This document shows positions 9,335-17,144 of a stretch of DNA of 64,000 nucleotides, piece by piece. The translations under genes were made by a program, and so were the position numbers. A model generated the notes under the pieces. That model saw only the letters and a list, made by a program, of their open reading frames with translations, had not been told where the DNA came from and searched no databases. Source of the DNA: an uncultured bacterium. Its GTDB lineage: Bacteria; Verrucomicrobiota; Lentisphaeria; Victivallales; UBA1829. Location: positions 21,962 through 85,961 of the forward strand of contig URKJ01000018.1 in NCBI GenBank assembly GCA_900548385.1, given 5' to 3'. Position 1 is the stretch's first letter. The number at the start of each line of letters is the position of its first letter.

Positions 9335-12300
9335 TTACTTCACCAGTTCAAAGAAAACACTCGGACCGCCGGGAATTGCGGCGGTATCGACTGTCAGCTC
9401 CGCTCCGCCGGAAATTCTGCGCAGAGGAAGTTCCGCCAGACGACTCCCGTCGAGTCCCAAAGCATACGCTTTCATCGCTCCGGCATACGGAGTTTTCATT
9501 GCAACCGTAAAGCGCCCGGTTTCCAGCAGGACCGGAGCATCCCCGAACTTCAAACGCACCCGCTGGTCCTCCTCTTCAAACACAGTCCCGCTGTTCAGAG
9601 CGTTGGTAACGATGAAAAGCAGCATCCGCCGGGCTTCCCGCAACGGACGCAATCCGTCCACGGATGCAAGCGCGATACAGCCGTTCCGGTTCATGCTCCG
9701 CACCTCAAATTCCGGAAAAACCGCAGAACCTCCGGACGGCGAACAAAGTCCCTGAAACCGTTCCGTGGTGATCGTCATCCGTTTTTTGGCACATTCCATG
9801 AACAGCTCTCCGGTAGAACTTTCGAAGCGTTCGTTTTCCGCATCGGTCCGGTTGGAACGGGGAACAAGGCCGCGCGTTTTCAGGGCTTTGACCGTGCTGT
9901 CCATATCGAATGAGGCATCCGGAGAATCCACGATCCCGGTAAACATCCGCTGGGTGTTGACGGCGGAAGCTCCGGAACGCATGGTAACGACTTCGTTTTC
10001 ACCGACGGGAGTGCGGGTCAGATCCACAAAACACTTTCCGAGCAGTCCCATCCGGAGCTGGGAGGCATTGACCGACTCCGCCGCGGCATTACTCCGGATT
10101 ACCTCCTCATAATCCATCCGGATCCGTGTCGTTATGCCGGACGGACACACATCACCACGCCGGAAAATCAGAGCAAGCATCCGTTCGCAAGCCCGGCGGA
10201 CCGGATCAAAACGGACTTCAAAATCAACGATCTTACGCAGCGGGGAATTGGTAACCGCCATGCAGTACGCGGTCAGTCCGTCAAACTCATTCAGCGCGGC
10301 AAAGCCTCCAAGTACAAATCCCTGTTCATAACGCCAGCGGTTCCAGTAGGAATGTGCGTGTTCGCTCACAAGAAACGGTTTTCCGTACAGGCGAGTGGAA
10401 AGGAAACCGCGGAGCGCATTCGCCGCATCGCCGATGGAACTGGCTTGCGTACTGCGTTTCATGCCGTCCATCGGATGATCGTGATACCCGTTTTTGGAAA
10501 CGAAATCCTGTTTCTGCCGGACTCCCGCGTGCCGCATGGAAACCTGTGACAGATAACCGGTTACCGGCCCCTGATAACCGAGTGAACGGATAAATTCGCG
10601 CGCATTCCGGTAAAAGCCGGTTTCCAGTTCCGTGATGAATTCCGCACTGTCGCGGGAACGCGGTCCCGGCGTTCCTTTGCCGACAGGCACAAACGTTTTG
10701 ACATCCTCAAACGCTTTGAATCCGGAGGCATCGCTTCCCCATGCAGTCTGCAACGCGGAAAAAGAGGAATATTTCCGCTTCAGGAATTCGCGGAACGCCG
10801 GAGCATAGCTGTCGTCTGCACGGGTATTCCTGGTGTCCATTTCATTGCAGGTATCCACAACGGCAAGCTGAGGATCATCGGCAAGACGCGTTTTCGTGTA
10901 GGGATTGATGCGCGTCAGCAGAAATTCCGTATTGCGCTTCCAGGCGTCGAAATCCCGTTTATTGAGAAACGCGTTGTAACGGAATTTCCCGTACAAGACA
11001 GGATCCCACGGAGCAATACGGTCAAAACCGATCGTCGGATCATGGACCGTAAGGTTGATATAGATTCCCTTTTCGCGCAGACGGAACACCATATAATCCA
11101 ACAGGTCCAGAAGCTGCGGATCATGCTCGAACGCTTTCAGGGAACGGCATTTCGATTCACGGGTGAAACCCGCCCAGAGCCGGACAAGATTATAGCCTGC
11201 CCGGTAAATCTGATCCACATACGCATCAACGCTTTTATGATCCGTCATCTCCACAGCACCGGTGAAGTATCTGCCGAATTCACGGTTGACGGAAAACGAA
11301 TAGAACCGCACTGGAACGCCGGGACGCTTTTCAAACTCGAAATGACCGTTCTTTCCGCAGACGACCCGTCCGTATTCCCCGATTTTTCCATTATGGAACA
11401 GCGGAGAAAAATCAAGCGCAGTCCCCGCTTTCACGGCGGGAACGACCGATTCCGGAAGCGGCTTCCAAACAGCGTTTTCCGTAATCTCCAGCTTCTTCAT
11501 TTCGGGGACCGGATAATCCCTGCCGGAGACGGTCGCTCCGATCAGCATCCACATGGCGTTTGCCCCGGAAGTTTTGTGCAGTTCGACCTTTGTCAGAGCC
11601 CCGAAGCCCTCCGGAATCCGGAAACGGGAAACATACGCCGCGCCGAAACCGCCGCCCGCCATGATTTTAGTGCCGACAACCGCATTGGATACCGGTTTTG
11701 CCCCGAACCAGTCGGTCAGATCACGCTTGTAAAGGATCGGCAGAGATACGGACGCTCCATTTGTTCCGGTCAGCACAACTGTTCCAACCGGTGTTCCCTC
11801 CGCCTGCCCCCACGCACTGCAATGCAGCAGATAAAGGAATTTTCCCTCAGCCGGCGCCGGCAGGGGAAGCGTCACGGACTTCGGACCGGACGGCAGGCGC
11901 GGACATTCAAAAACAACGATGGATCTGCCGCCGTTCTGTTTCGGATCAATAATGCGGAACGGAACGTTCGCAAAAAGTTTGCGGCGGATCGGGAATTTTG
12001 CGGCATCCATGCCGCTGCCCTGATCGTGCCAACCGCCTTTCCGATCCCCGGCGATCTCATCGGCGAACCCCATATTGGCTGCGCTGTCAAGCGCAAGCAA
12101 AGTATCGCCGGCAACCAGCTTCACATTGCGGAACCAGACCTTTCCGCCCGCGTTGACGATTCCGATCCGGACATATCCGCGTACAATCCACGGCGGGACC
12201 TCCGTTTCAAGTCGGTACGTTTTCCAGCCGCGTTTCCCGCTGCCGACATATACATGCTTCCAGAACCATCGTTTCCCCTTTTCCGGTTCGCCATGAAGCA

Positions 12301-12616
12301 CGAATTCCGCACCGCCCCACTTCCTGACCGGATCGCCGAGGGCGGTCCGGATCTCCGCTGTCAGAACAACCGTTCTTCCGCGGATCTTCTCTCCGGGAAC
12401 GGCGATCTGGACACAATTCGACATTTTTTCCGATCGTTCCGGGACTTCGATTTCCAGTGCTCTCATTCCGTCGTCCAGCATTGCGGACCGGACAAATCCC
12501 GGTTTGCTCCCGCTGAGATTCAACGTCTCCCCTCCGGTAAAACTCCGGTTCAGAAGAACTTCCGCCATTGCCGGAAAAATCAGCAGGGCGGACAACATGA
12601 CTGCCATTTTCTTCAT
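9335..12616 (-). CDS. Large secreted glycoside hydrolase-like protein (TIM-barrel, clan A type)
   Basis: The 1093-residue product starts at the ATG at 12616 behind AAGGAG; upstream in-frame codons overlap the pseudopilin gene and lack a leader. A signal peptide (about residues 1-18, ending MAEV) predicts export. The first ~450 residues are beta-rich, carbohydrate-binding-like segments. A TIM-barrel hydrolase domain then follows, with NLVRLW, the acid/base region DTCNEMD (Asn-Glu pair) and a later FLVSEHAHS strand carrying a candidate nucleophile Glu. This pattern fits GH5/GH42-like clan-A enzymes; the family is not certain. It is the last gene of a regulator-pseudopilin-hydrolase set, 25 bases after the pseudopilin. 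Confidence 0.8.
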   Translation of the reverse strand: MKKMAVMLSALLIFPAMAEVLLNRSFTGGETLNLSGSKPGFVRSAMLDDGMRALEIEVPERSEKMSNCVQIAVPGEKIRGRTVVLTAEIRTALGDPVRKWGGAEFVLHGEPEKGKRWFWKHVYVGSGKRGWKTYRLETEVPPWIVRGYVRIGIVNAGGKVWFRNVKLVAGDTLLALDSAANMGFADEIAGDRKGGWHDQGSGMDAAKFPIRRKLFANVPFRIIDPKQNGGRSIVVFECPRLPSGPKSVTLPLPAPAEGKFLYLLHCSAWGQAEGTPVGTVVLTGTNGASVSLPILYKRDLTDWFGAKPVSNAVVGTKIMAGGGFGAAYVSRFRIPEGFGALTKVELHKTSGANAMWMLIGATVSGRDYPVPEMKKLEITENAVWKPLPESVVPAVKAGTALDFSPLFHNGKIGEYGRVVCGKNGHFEFEKRPGVPVRFYSFSVNREFGRYFTGAVEMTDHKSVDAYVDQIYRAGYNLVRLWAGFTRESKCRSLKAFEHDPQLLDLLDYMVFRLREKGIYINLTVHDPTIGFDRIAPWDPVLYGKFRYNAFLNKRDFDAWKRNTEFLLTRINPYTKTRLADDPQLAVVDTCNEMDTRNTRADDSYAPAFREFLKRKYSSFSALQTAWGSDASGFKAFEDVKTFVPVGKGTPGPRSRDSAEFITELETGFYRNAREFIRSLGYQGPVTGYLSQVSMRHAGVRQKQDFVSKNGYHDHPMDGMKRSTQASSIGDAANALRGFLSTRLYGKPFLVSEHAHSYWNRWRYEQGFVLGGFAALNEFDGLTAYCMAVTNSPLRKIVDFEVRFDPVRRACERMLALIFRRGDVCPSGITTRIRMDYEEVIRSNAAAESVNASQLRMGLLGKCFVDLTRTPVGENEVVTMRSGASAVNTQRMFTGIVDSPDASFDMDSTVKALKTRGLVPRSNRTDAENERFESSTGELFMECAKKRMTITTERFQGLCSPSGGSAVFPEFEVRSMNRNGCIALASVDGLRPLREARRMLLFIVTNALNSGTVFEEEDQRVRLKFGDAPVLLETGRFTVAMKTPYAGAMKAYALGLDGSRLAELPLRRISGGAELTVDTAAIPGGPSVFFELVK

Positions 12617-12641
12617 ATTCAGACTCCTTATGATTGAATAT

Positions 12642-13442
12642 TTACAATTCCCATGCATTATTCGCCTTGTAATCCCACGTCCACAAATAAACGTAGACAT
12701 TGCGGAGCAGATGATCGGCTCCGGGATAACCGGGCAGCGGCGCTTTGGCGGTAACGGCATGACCATCCACGAATGTGAGGTTCGCCGATGTCTGATGCCA
12801 TGGATAGAGACGGCTATGTTTATGATATGTCCCGCTCAGCATTTCCTTGCTCCCGGAAATTATACCGGAACTCTGAATCCGCTGGGGAGCATCGGACGGA
12901 GTCGTCCTGCTGTCGCCAAGCATGACCTTTGCGGAAGGCGATTTGATCCGCGCCATTTTCGGAGAGTTGTTGAACTGTGAATTCATTCCGTAACTGAACT
13001 GCATCGTGTCTTTATCATAGCTCTTGCTGAAATCCCGGTAAAATCCCGGCTGCGCCTGCCAGATCTGTTTGCTGTAAAACCCTCTGTTCTTCAAGACATA
13101 CGGACAGATCAGAGTCTTCCCGTTCGGCAGATAATGGAATGTCAGGATCACTTCACTCCAGTATGCTTTCAGAGTGGTATCATTCACCTCCCCGATATCG
13201 TTCGATCTTCCTTTCGGAGCATAATCATCGGAGTCCGCCGCATACATAATCACCGCGCCGCCGTCCTGTTTCAGATTGTTCATACATTGAACCGTCTGCG
13301 CCTTGTTCCTGGCGCTGTTGAGTGCCGGCAGAAGCATACCGGCAAGAATCGCAATCACAGAAATCACGATCAGAAGTTCTACAAGGGTGAAATTAATACT
13401 CCTCCCGCCGGAAGATCGTCCCGTTCTGAATACAGCTTTCAT
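12642..13442 (-). CDS. Pseudopilin-like protein with N-terminal cleavage/methylation motif and H-X9-DG motif
   Basis: The 266-residue product carries a type IV pilin/type II pseudopilin signal: a short basic leader, then NFTLVELLIVISVIAILAGML with the Glu+5 residue. A prepilin peptidase would process it and it would sit in the inner membrane. The C-terminal part ends in WHQTSANLTFVDGH, an exact H-X9-DG motif of the large PVC pseudopilin-like family. It lies between a GntR-type regulator (41 bases upstream) and a secreted glycoside hydrolase. A role in sensing, displaying or secreting the hydrolase is inference. Confidence 0.88.
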   Translation of the reverse strand: MKAVFRTGRSSGGRSINFTLVELLIVISVIAILAGMLLPALNSARNKAQTVQCMNNLKQDGGAVIMYAADSDDYAPKGRSNDIGEVNDTTLKAYWSEVILTFHYLPNGKTLICPYVLKNRGFYSKQIWQAQPGFYRDFSKSYDKDTMQFSYGMNSQFNNSPKMARIKSPSAKVMLGDSRTTPSDAPQRIQSSGIISGSKEMLSGTYHKHSRLYPWHQTSANLTFVDGHAVTAKAPLPGYPGADHLLRNVYVYLWTWDYKANNAWEL

Positions 13443-13483
13443 TGTTGCTCTCCTCTTTTGCAGACAGTGTGTCCGTTGTTGTT

Positions 13484-14509
13484 TTATGTTATTTCCCGAA
13501 CCTCGACCGGAATGGTCACGCCTGTTCCGGAAGCGGGCTGTTCGTCATTCAGCTGCGCCCGGAGCAATCCGGCAAGCGCGGCGGCATTCTGTTTCAGCGG
13601 ATACAGATACGTCATTCCCCGTCCGGCACCCCGTCCGGTAACATTCGGCAGAATCAGAAAAAGCGTCTCGCGGTAATCCGGCTTGATCGCTTCCAGCTTC
13701 CGCAGAAACGGTTCATGATTCGTTGTCACAAAAAACAGCGTGTCCGGCGGCTCCTTCCCTGCAAAACGGGATTCCAGATATTCAAAGCAATCCCCTTCCG
13801 GAACAAAATTCCGGTCATCCAACACGATCCCCGCCTCCCGGTATGCCTGAACAAAACCGCTGATCTCCTGTATTTCCGGACTTCCGTAATACAGCAGAGG
13901 CGTGTGCAATCCCTGTTTCAGACACCGTTTGCCGATCTCATATCCCGCCTGATAAAAATTCTGAAACACATTCCACGGAGTCCCCTCCGGCAGAGCGCTC
14001 GTGATCACTTTCAATCCGCGCCGGCGCAATTCGCCAGTCAGGGAATGCGATGGCTGCAGCCAGATCAGGACATCCAGCGCTTCCGCCTCAATGGAACGCA
14101 GAATCTGTTCCGGCTGACGGCTGTTCAGCTGAAGCTGGTGAACGACCACCTGCATCCGCGCACATTCCAACAGCAGATACGCCAACTGTTCCGCAAAATA
14201 TGGAGTATAATGAGTCAGCATACCGTCGGTATGCAGCACACCGACAACGGGCATGATAGCCATTCCCTGCGGTTCAAGACTTTTCGCCGGATTGGTAAAA
14301 CTGCCAAGGTGCGGGCGCGCAATGATATAGCCGTCATTCGTAAGCTCTTTCAACGCCTTGATGACAGTCGGCCTGCTCACATCGAACATCGCGGCAAGTT
14401 CGGTCAGCGTGGGAATACGCACAGACTTGCTGCCCGCCCGATAAATCAGCGTCGTTACATAACGCCGGATTTTCACATACTCCGAAACCGGTGTCTCCGC
14501 CTGTTTCAT
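13484..14509 (-). CDS. GntR-type DNA-binding regulator with periplasmic-binding-protein-like sensor domain
   Basis: The 341-residue product has an N-terminal winged helix (about residues 25-75: RIPTLTELAAMFDVSRPTV...ALKELTNDGYI), typical of GntR regulators. It is followed by a LacI/PBP1-like ligand-binding domain (VGVLHTDGML onward). AraR and similar sugar-responsive repressors share this layout. The ATG at 14509 is preferred to the upstream frame because it follows GAGGCGG, and a promoter plus repeats lie just upstream. It probably controls its own operon with the downstream pseudopilin and glycoside hydrolase; the inducer would be a sugar (inference). Confidence 0.88.
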   Translation of the reverse strand: MKQAETPVSEYVKIRRYVTTLIYRAGSKSVRIPTLTELAAMFDVSRPTVIKALKELTNDGYIIARPHLGSFTNPAKSLEPQGMAIMPVVGVLHTDGMLTHYTPYFAEQLAYLLLECARMQVVVHQLQLNSRQPEQILRSIEAEALDVLIWLQPSHSLTGELRRRGLKVITSALPEGTPWNVFQNFYQAGYEIGKRCLKQGLHTPLLYYGSPEIQEISGFVQAYREAGIVLDDRNFVPEGDCFEYLESRFAGKEPPDTLFFVTTNHEPFLRKLEAIKPDYRETLFLILPNVTGRGAGRGMTYLYPLKQNAAALAGLLRAQLNDEQPASGTGVTIPVEVREIT

Positions 14510-14527
14510 GATCCGCCTCTTTTGTTG

Positions 14528-14545
14528 ACCAATATTTACCAATAT
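14528..14545 (-). promoter_or_regulatory. Candidate operator: two direct repeats 10 bp apart
   Basis: ACCAATAT occurs twice (14528-14535 and 14538-14545), one helical turn apart, between the putative -10 and the regulator ATG. This is the position expected for autoregulation. Confidence 0.4.
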
Positions 14546-14549
14546 CTTT

Positions 14550-14578
14550 ATTATACAACAAAACCTCAAAAAAGTCAA
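14550..14578 (-). promoter_or_regulatory. Strong sigma-70-like promoter of the GntR-type regulator
   Basis: On the minus strand TTGACT and TATAAT are separated by 17 bases, with the -10 about 40 bases before the ATG at 14509. Confidence 0.7.
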
Positions 14579-14687
14579 GAGGTAAAAAGCAAAAAAAACC
14601 GGAATCCGTTAAAGAATGCAGACTTCAGCAAAAATACCGGCACAGACAACCGGGATCAAATGGCAGCAGAGTCCGGAACAGACAGGA

Positions 14688-14990
14688 TCACTCCTGCAGC
14701 GCTTCGGCGGCACGCAGACGTTTCAGACGGAGCATGTAATATTGCGTCAGAATAAGGTCGGCGGCAACCATCAGCATATTGAGGACATAAAGCCAAAGTA
14801 CATGGTCATAGTGGCCGATGCCGGGAATTTTATTCAGAATCCCGCTGATATAACCGATCAGGATCAGATACATGAACAGCAGACTTTTCCCTGTCGGATT
14901 CTTCACGCGGATCGTTTTAAGAAGAGCAAACGGCCAACTGGTGCCGAAACAGACCAGCATCACAGCCTCGTACACATTAAAATTATGCAT
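14688..14990 (-). CDS. Small multi-pass membrane protein (PQ-loop/SWEET-like)
   Basis: The 100-residue product has three hydrophobic stretches (about residues 7-24, 37-55, 64-85). The pattern FGTSWPFALLKTIRVKNPTGKSL...YLILIGYISGI resembles single PQ-loop-repeat proteins. It starts 15 bases downstream of the MarR regulator and is probably in the same operon, as a possible regulated transporter half. The substrate is unknown. Family assignment rests on the pattern alone. Confidence 0.7.
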   Translation of the reverse strand: MHNFNVYEAVMLVCFGTSWPFALLKTIRVKNPTGKSLLFMYLILIGYISGILNKIPGIGHYDHVLWLYVLNMLMVAADLILTQYYMLRLKRLRAAEALQE

Positions 14991-15005
14991 GGTGCTTCCT
15001 GAATG

Positions 15006-15518
15006 TTATTTGAAATGTTTCAGGAGCTGCGCCTGATAGGAAGAGGGATTCTCCGCCACAAGTTCCGCCGTAAGATTACCGAGGATGTCGATGAGCCGGG
15101 TCATTTCCTCTTTTCCCTGCTTGGCACACATCTGTTCCGCAATCCGTGTAAACCCGCTTTCCAGTTCGCGGATCTTCTTCAGACTGTATTCCGAAAGCGA
15201 GATGTTGACACTCCGGCGGTTGCTCTCACAGCGGTTGCGGGTGAGCAGCCCGCGCTGAACCATATTTTCCACCATGCCACAGACAGCGGCGCTGGTGACG
15301 TTGAGAGTCTCGGCAATGGACTTCAGCATCACTCCTTCCGGAGACGTGGTGGAAGTCTTGACGTAAACGACGCGCAGAAGACGCATCTGCTGAATGGTCA
15401 GGTTCCAGTTGTCGCCGTCCTCCGCAACGACTGAGTGACCACTCATGTCCCGCATCAAATCGGTCAGCGCAAAAACAGTCTTCCAAAACCGGGTGGCGAT
15501 TTCTTCTGATCCATTCAT
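15006..15518 (-). CDS. MarR-family transcriptional regulator
   Basis: The 170-residue product has a central winged helix-turn-helix (about residues 60-115: MLKSIAETLNVTSAAVCGMVENMVQRGLLTR followed by the basic wing CESNRRSV). Dimerisation helices lie at both ends, the MarR layout. It likely represses the downstream small membrane protein and perhaps itself. The AT-rich 250-base gap upstream (15519-15771) also holds the promoter of the divergent STAS gene. The ligand is unknown. Confidence 0.88.
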   Translation of the reverse strand: MNGSEEIATRFWKTVFALTDLMRDMSGHSVVAEDGDNWNLTIQQMRLLRVVYVKTSTTSPEGVMLKSIAETLNVTSAAVCGMVENMVQRGLLTRNRCESNRRSVNISLSEYSLKKIRELESGFTRIAEQMCAKQGKEEMTRLIDILGNLTAELVAENPSSYQAQLLKHFK

Positions 15519-15710
15519 TTTGAAACGTTTCCTTTTCCCATCTGTTTATGATACACGACAATAATTTACCCTTTATAAATATAATATTCAATAAATTATT
15601 TTCAACCGTTTTCTGTAATTATTTTCCGGGGAAAACCGTCATTTTTCCCGGGAACCGGAAAAACATGGCGCATAATGACGGAAACGTAATAATAAAAACC
15701 CGAATTCTGC

Positions 15711-15739
15711 TTGAAAAACAGCACAATATGCAGTAAAGT
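15711..15739 (+). promoter_or_regulatory. Putative sigma-70 promoter for the STAS-arn operon
   Basis: TTGAAA and TAAAGT are separated by 17 bases, about 33 bases before the STAS ATG at 15772. GGGAGG lies just before that ATG. Confidence 0.5.
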
Positions 15740-15771
15740 TATGGTATATCATTTTCAGGGAGGTTCACAGT

Positions 15772-16104
15772 ATGAAAATCGAGATCGTCCGGAACGAAAC
15801 CTATACGGTCGCCCGTCTTGCGGGACAGTTCAATACAGAAGCCTCGGACGACGCCGCGCATACGCTTCTGGAAGAGTTTCAGAACACGGCGACAATGATC
15901 CTGGATTTCGATCAAGTCCCCTATCTCAGCAGTTCCGGTATGCGCGTGATCCTCCAGCTTGCCAAAACGGCGATCTCCGGAGAAAAAGGTTTTGTCATCT
16001 GCGGCATGAATCAGGATGTCACCACCGCAATGAAGCTCACCGGATTCCTGACGGACATTCATGTGGCAAAAGATCTGAAAACAGCGGAAATGCTTTATGT
16101 CTGA
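15772..16104 (+). CDS. STAS-domain protein (anti-sigma-factor antagonist type)
   Basis: The 110-residue single-domain protein has the SpoIIAA-like motif DFDQVPYLSSSGMRVIL, with the phosphorylatable Ser in the SSSG loop near residue 60. Such proteins switch partners with a serine kinase/anti-sigma factor, but no kinase or phosphatase partner lies nearby. It starts 48 bases upstream of arnC on the same strand and may be the first gene of that operon. It could alternatively be an independent signalling unit. Confidence 0.88.
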   Translation: MKIEIVRNETYTVARLAGQFNTEASDDAAHTLLEEFQNTATMILDFDQVPYLSSSGMRVILQLAKTAISGEKGFVICGMNQDVTTAMKLTGFLTDIHVAKDLKTAEMLYV

Positions 16105-16152
16105 CAGGGAAATGCATGACTCGCCATCTTATCAACAACAAAGAGGTTTTGA

Positions 16153-17109
16153 ATGGAAGAATTAAAAAAACCGGAACTCTCTCTCGTTATTCCTGTTTAT
16201 AATGAAGAAGCAAATCTGGAAGAACTGATCCGCAGATGTCTGGCTGCGTGCGACCCGCTCCACATCCCGTATGAAATCATTCTGGTGGATGACGGAAGTG
16301 CGGATTCTTCGGCAAACATGATCCGGGAAGCGGCGGAAAAACATGACGGGAAAATCGTCGGAGTCTTCCTTACCACCAACTTCGGACAGCATGCCGCCGT
16401 CACCGCCGGACTCCAGACTTCGGTCGGCAAATACGTCATCACTCTTGACGCGGACCTCCAGAATCCGCCGGAAGAGATCCCGAAACTCGTCGAAAAGCTC
16501 CGGGAAGGATACGATGTCGTCGGCACGATCCGGGAAAAACGCAAAGATACCCTCTTCCGCCGCTGGGCGTCCAAAATGGTCAACTTCATGGTCCGCAAAC
16601 TCTGCAATGGCAAAACCATGACCGATTACGGCTGTATGCTCCGCGGATATTCCCGCAACGTCGTCAACGCGATTCTCAACTGCCCCGAACACGGAAAATT
16701 CATCCCCATGCTTGCGATGAGCTACGCGCGGCGGACCATTGAAATCCATGTCAAGCACGCGGACCGTACCGCCGGAGAATCCAAATACAACGTCTGGAAA
16801 CTGATCGCCCTGCAATACGACCTGCTCACCGGAACCTCAATCTTTCCGCTCCGGATGCTGACTTATATCGGAACTCTGCTCGCCGTTTTCGGCGTGCTGT
16901 TCGGTATTTTCATCTTTATCATGACCCGGATTCACGGCGATGAATGGAGCCAGCACGGTATTTTCACTCTGTTTTCCCTCGTATTCATCTTCATGGGCGG
17001 ACAGTTCATCGCAATGGGGATCCTTGGAGAATATATCGGCAAGATCCATCTGAACACGCGCGGACGCCCGCAGTTCTTCATCGAATCCATTGCCGGCAGA
17101 AAACAATAA
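16153..17109 (+). CDS. arnC: ArnC-like polyprenyl-phosphate glycosyltransferase (GT2)
   Basis: ArnC transfers 4-deoxy-4-formamido-L-arabinose from UDP to undecaprenyl phosphate on the inner face of the inner membrane. The 318-residue protein has the GT2 core LSLVIPVYNEEANLEEL, VDDGSADSS and LDADLQNPPEEIP. Two C-terminal membrane segments (about residues 235-258 and 270-292) end with GEYIGKIHLNTRGRPQF, as in ArnC/DPM1-type enzymes. The arnA and arnD genes directly downstream make the ArnC reading much more likely than another polyprenyl-phosphate glycosyltransferase. Confidence 0.88.
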   Translation: MEELKKPELSLVIPVYNEEANLEELIRRCLAACDPLHIPYEIILVDDGSADSSANMIREAAEKHDGKIVGVFLTTNFGQHAAVTAGLQTSVGKYVITLDADLQNPPEEIPKLVEKLREGYDVVGTIREKRKDTLFRRWASKMVNFMVRKLCNGKTMTDYGCMLRGYSRNVVNAILNCPEHGKFIPMLAMSYARRTIEIHVKHADRTAGESKYNVWKLIALQYDLLTGTSIFPLRMLTYIGTLLAVFGVLFGIFIFIMTRIHGDEWSQHGIFTLFSLVFIFMGGQFIAMGILGEYIGKIHLNTRGRPQFFIESIAGRKQ

Positions 17110-17144
17110 CACAATTATAAATAACGATACAGGAAGGAATTACA

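Noticed and set aside
11042..12637. Plus-strand open frame of 531 codons over the large glycoside hydrolase
   Set aside because: Antisense shadow; low-complexity product without domain.
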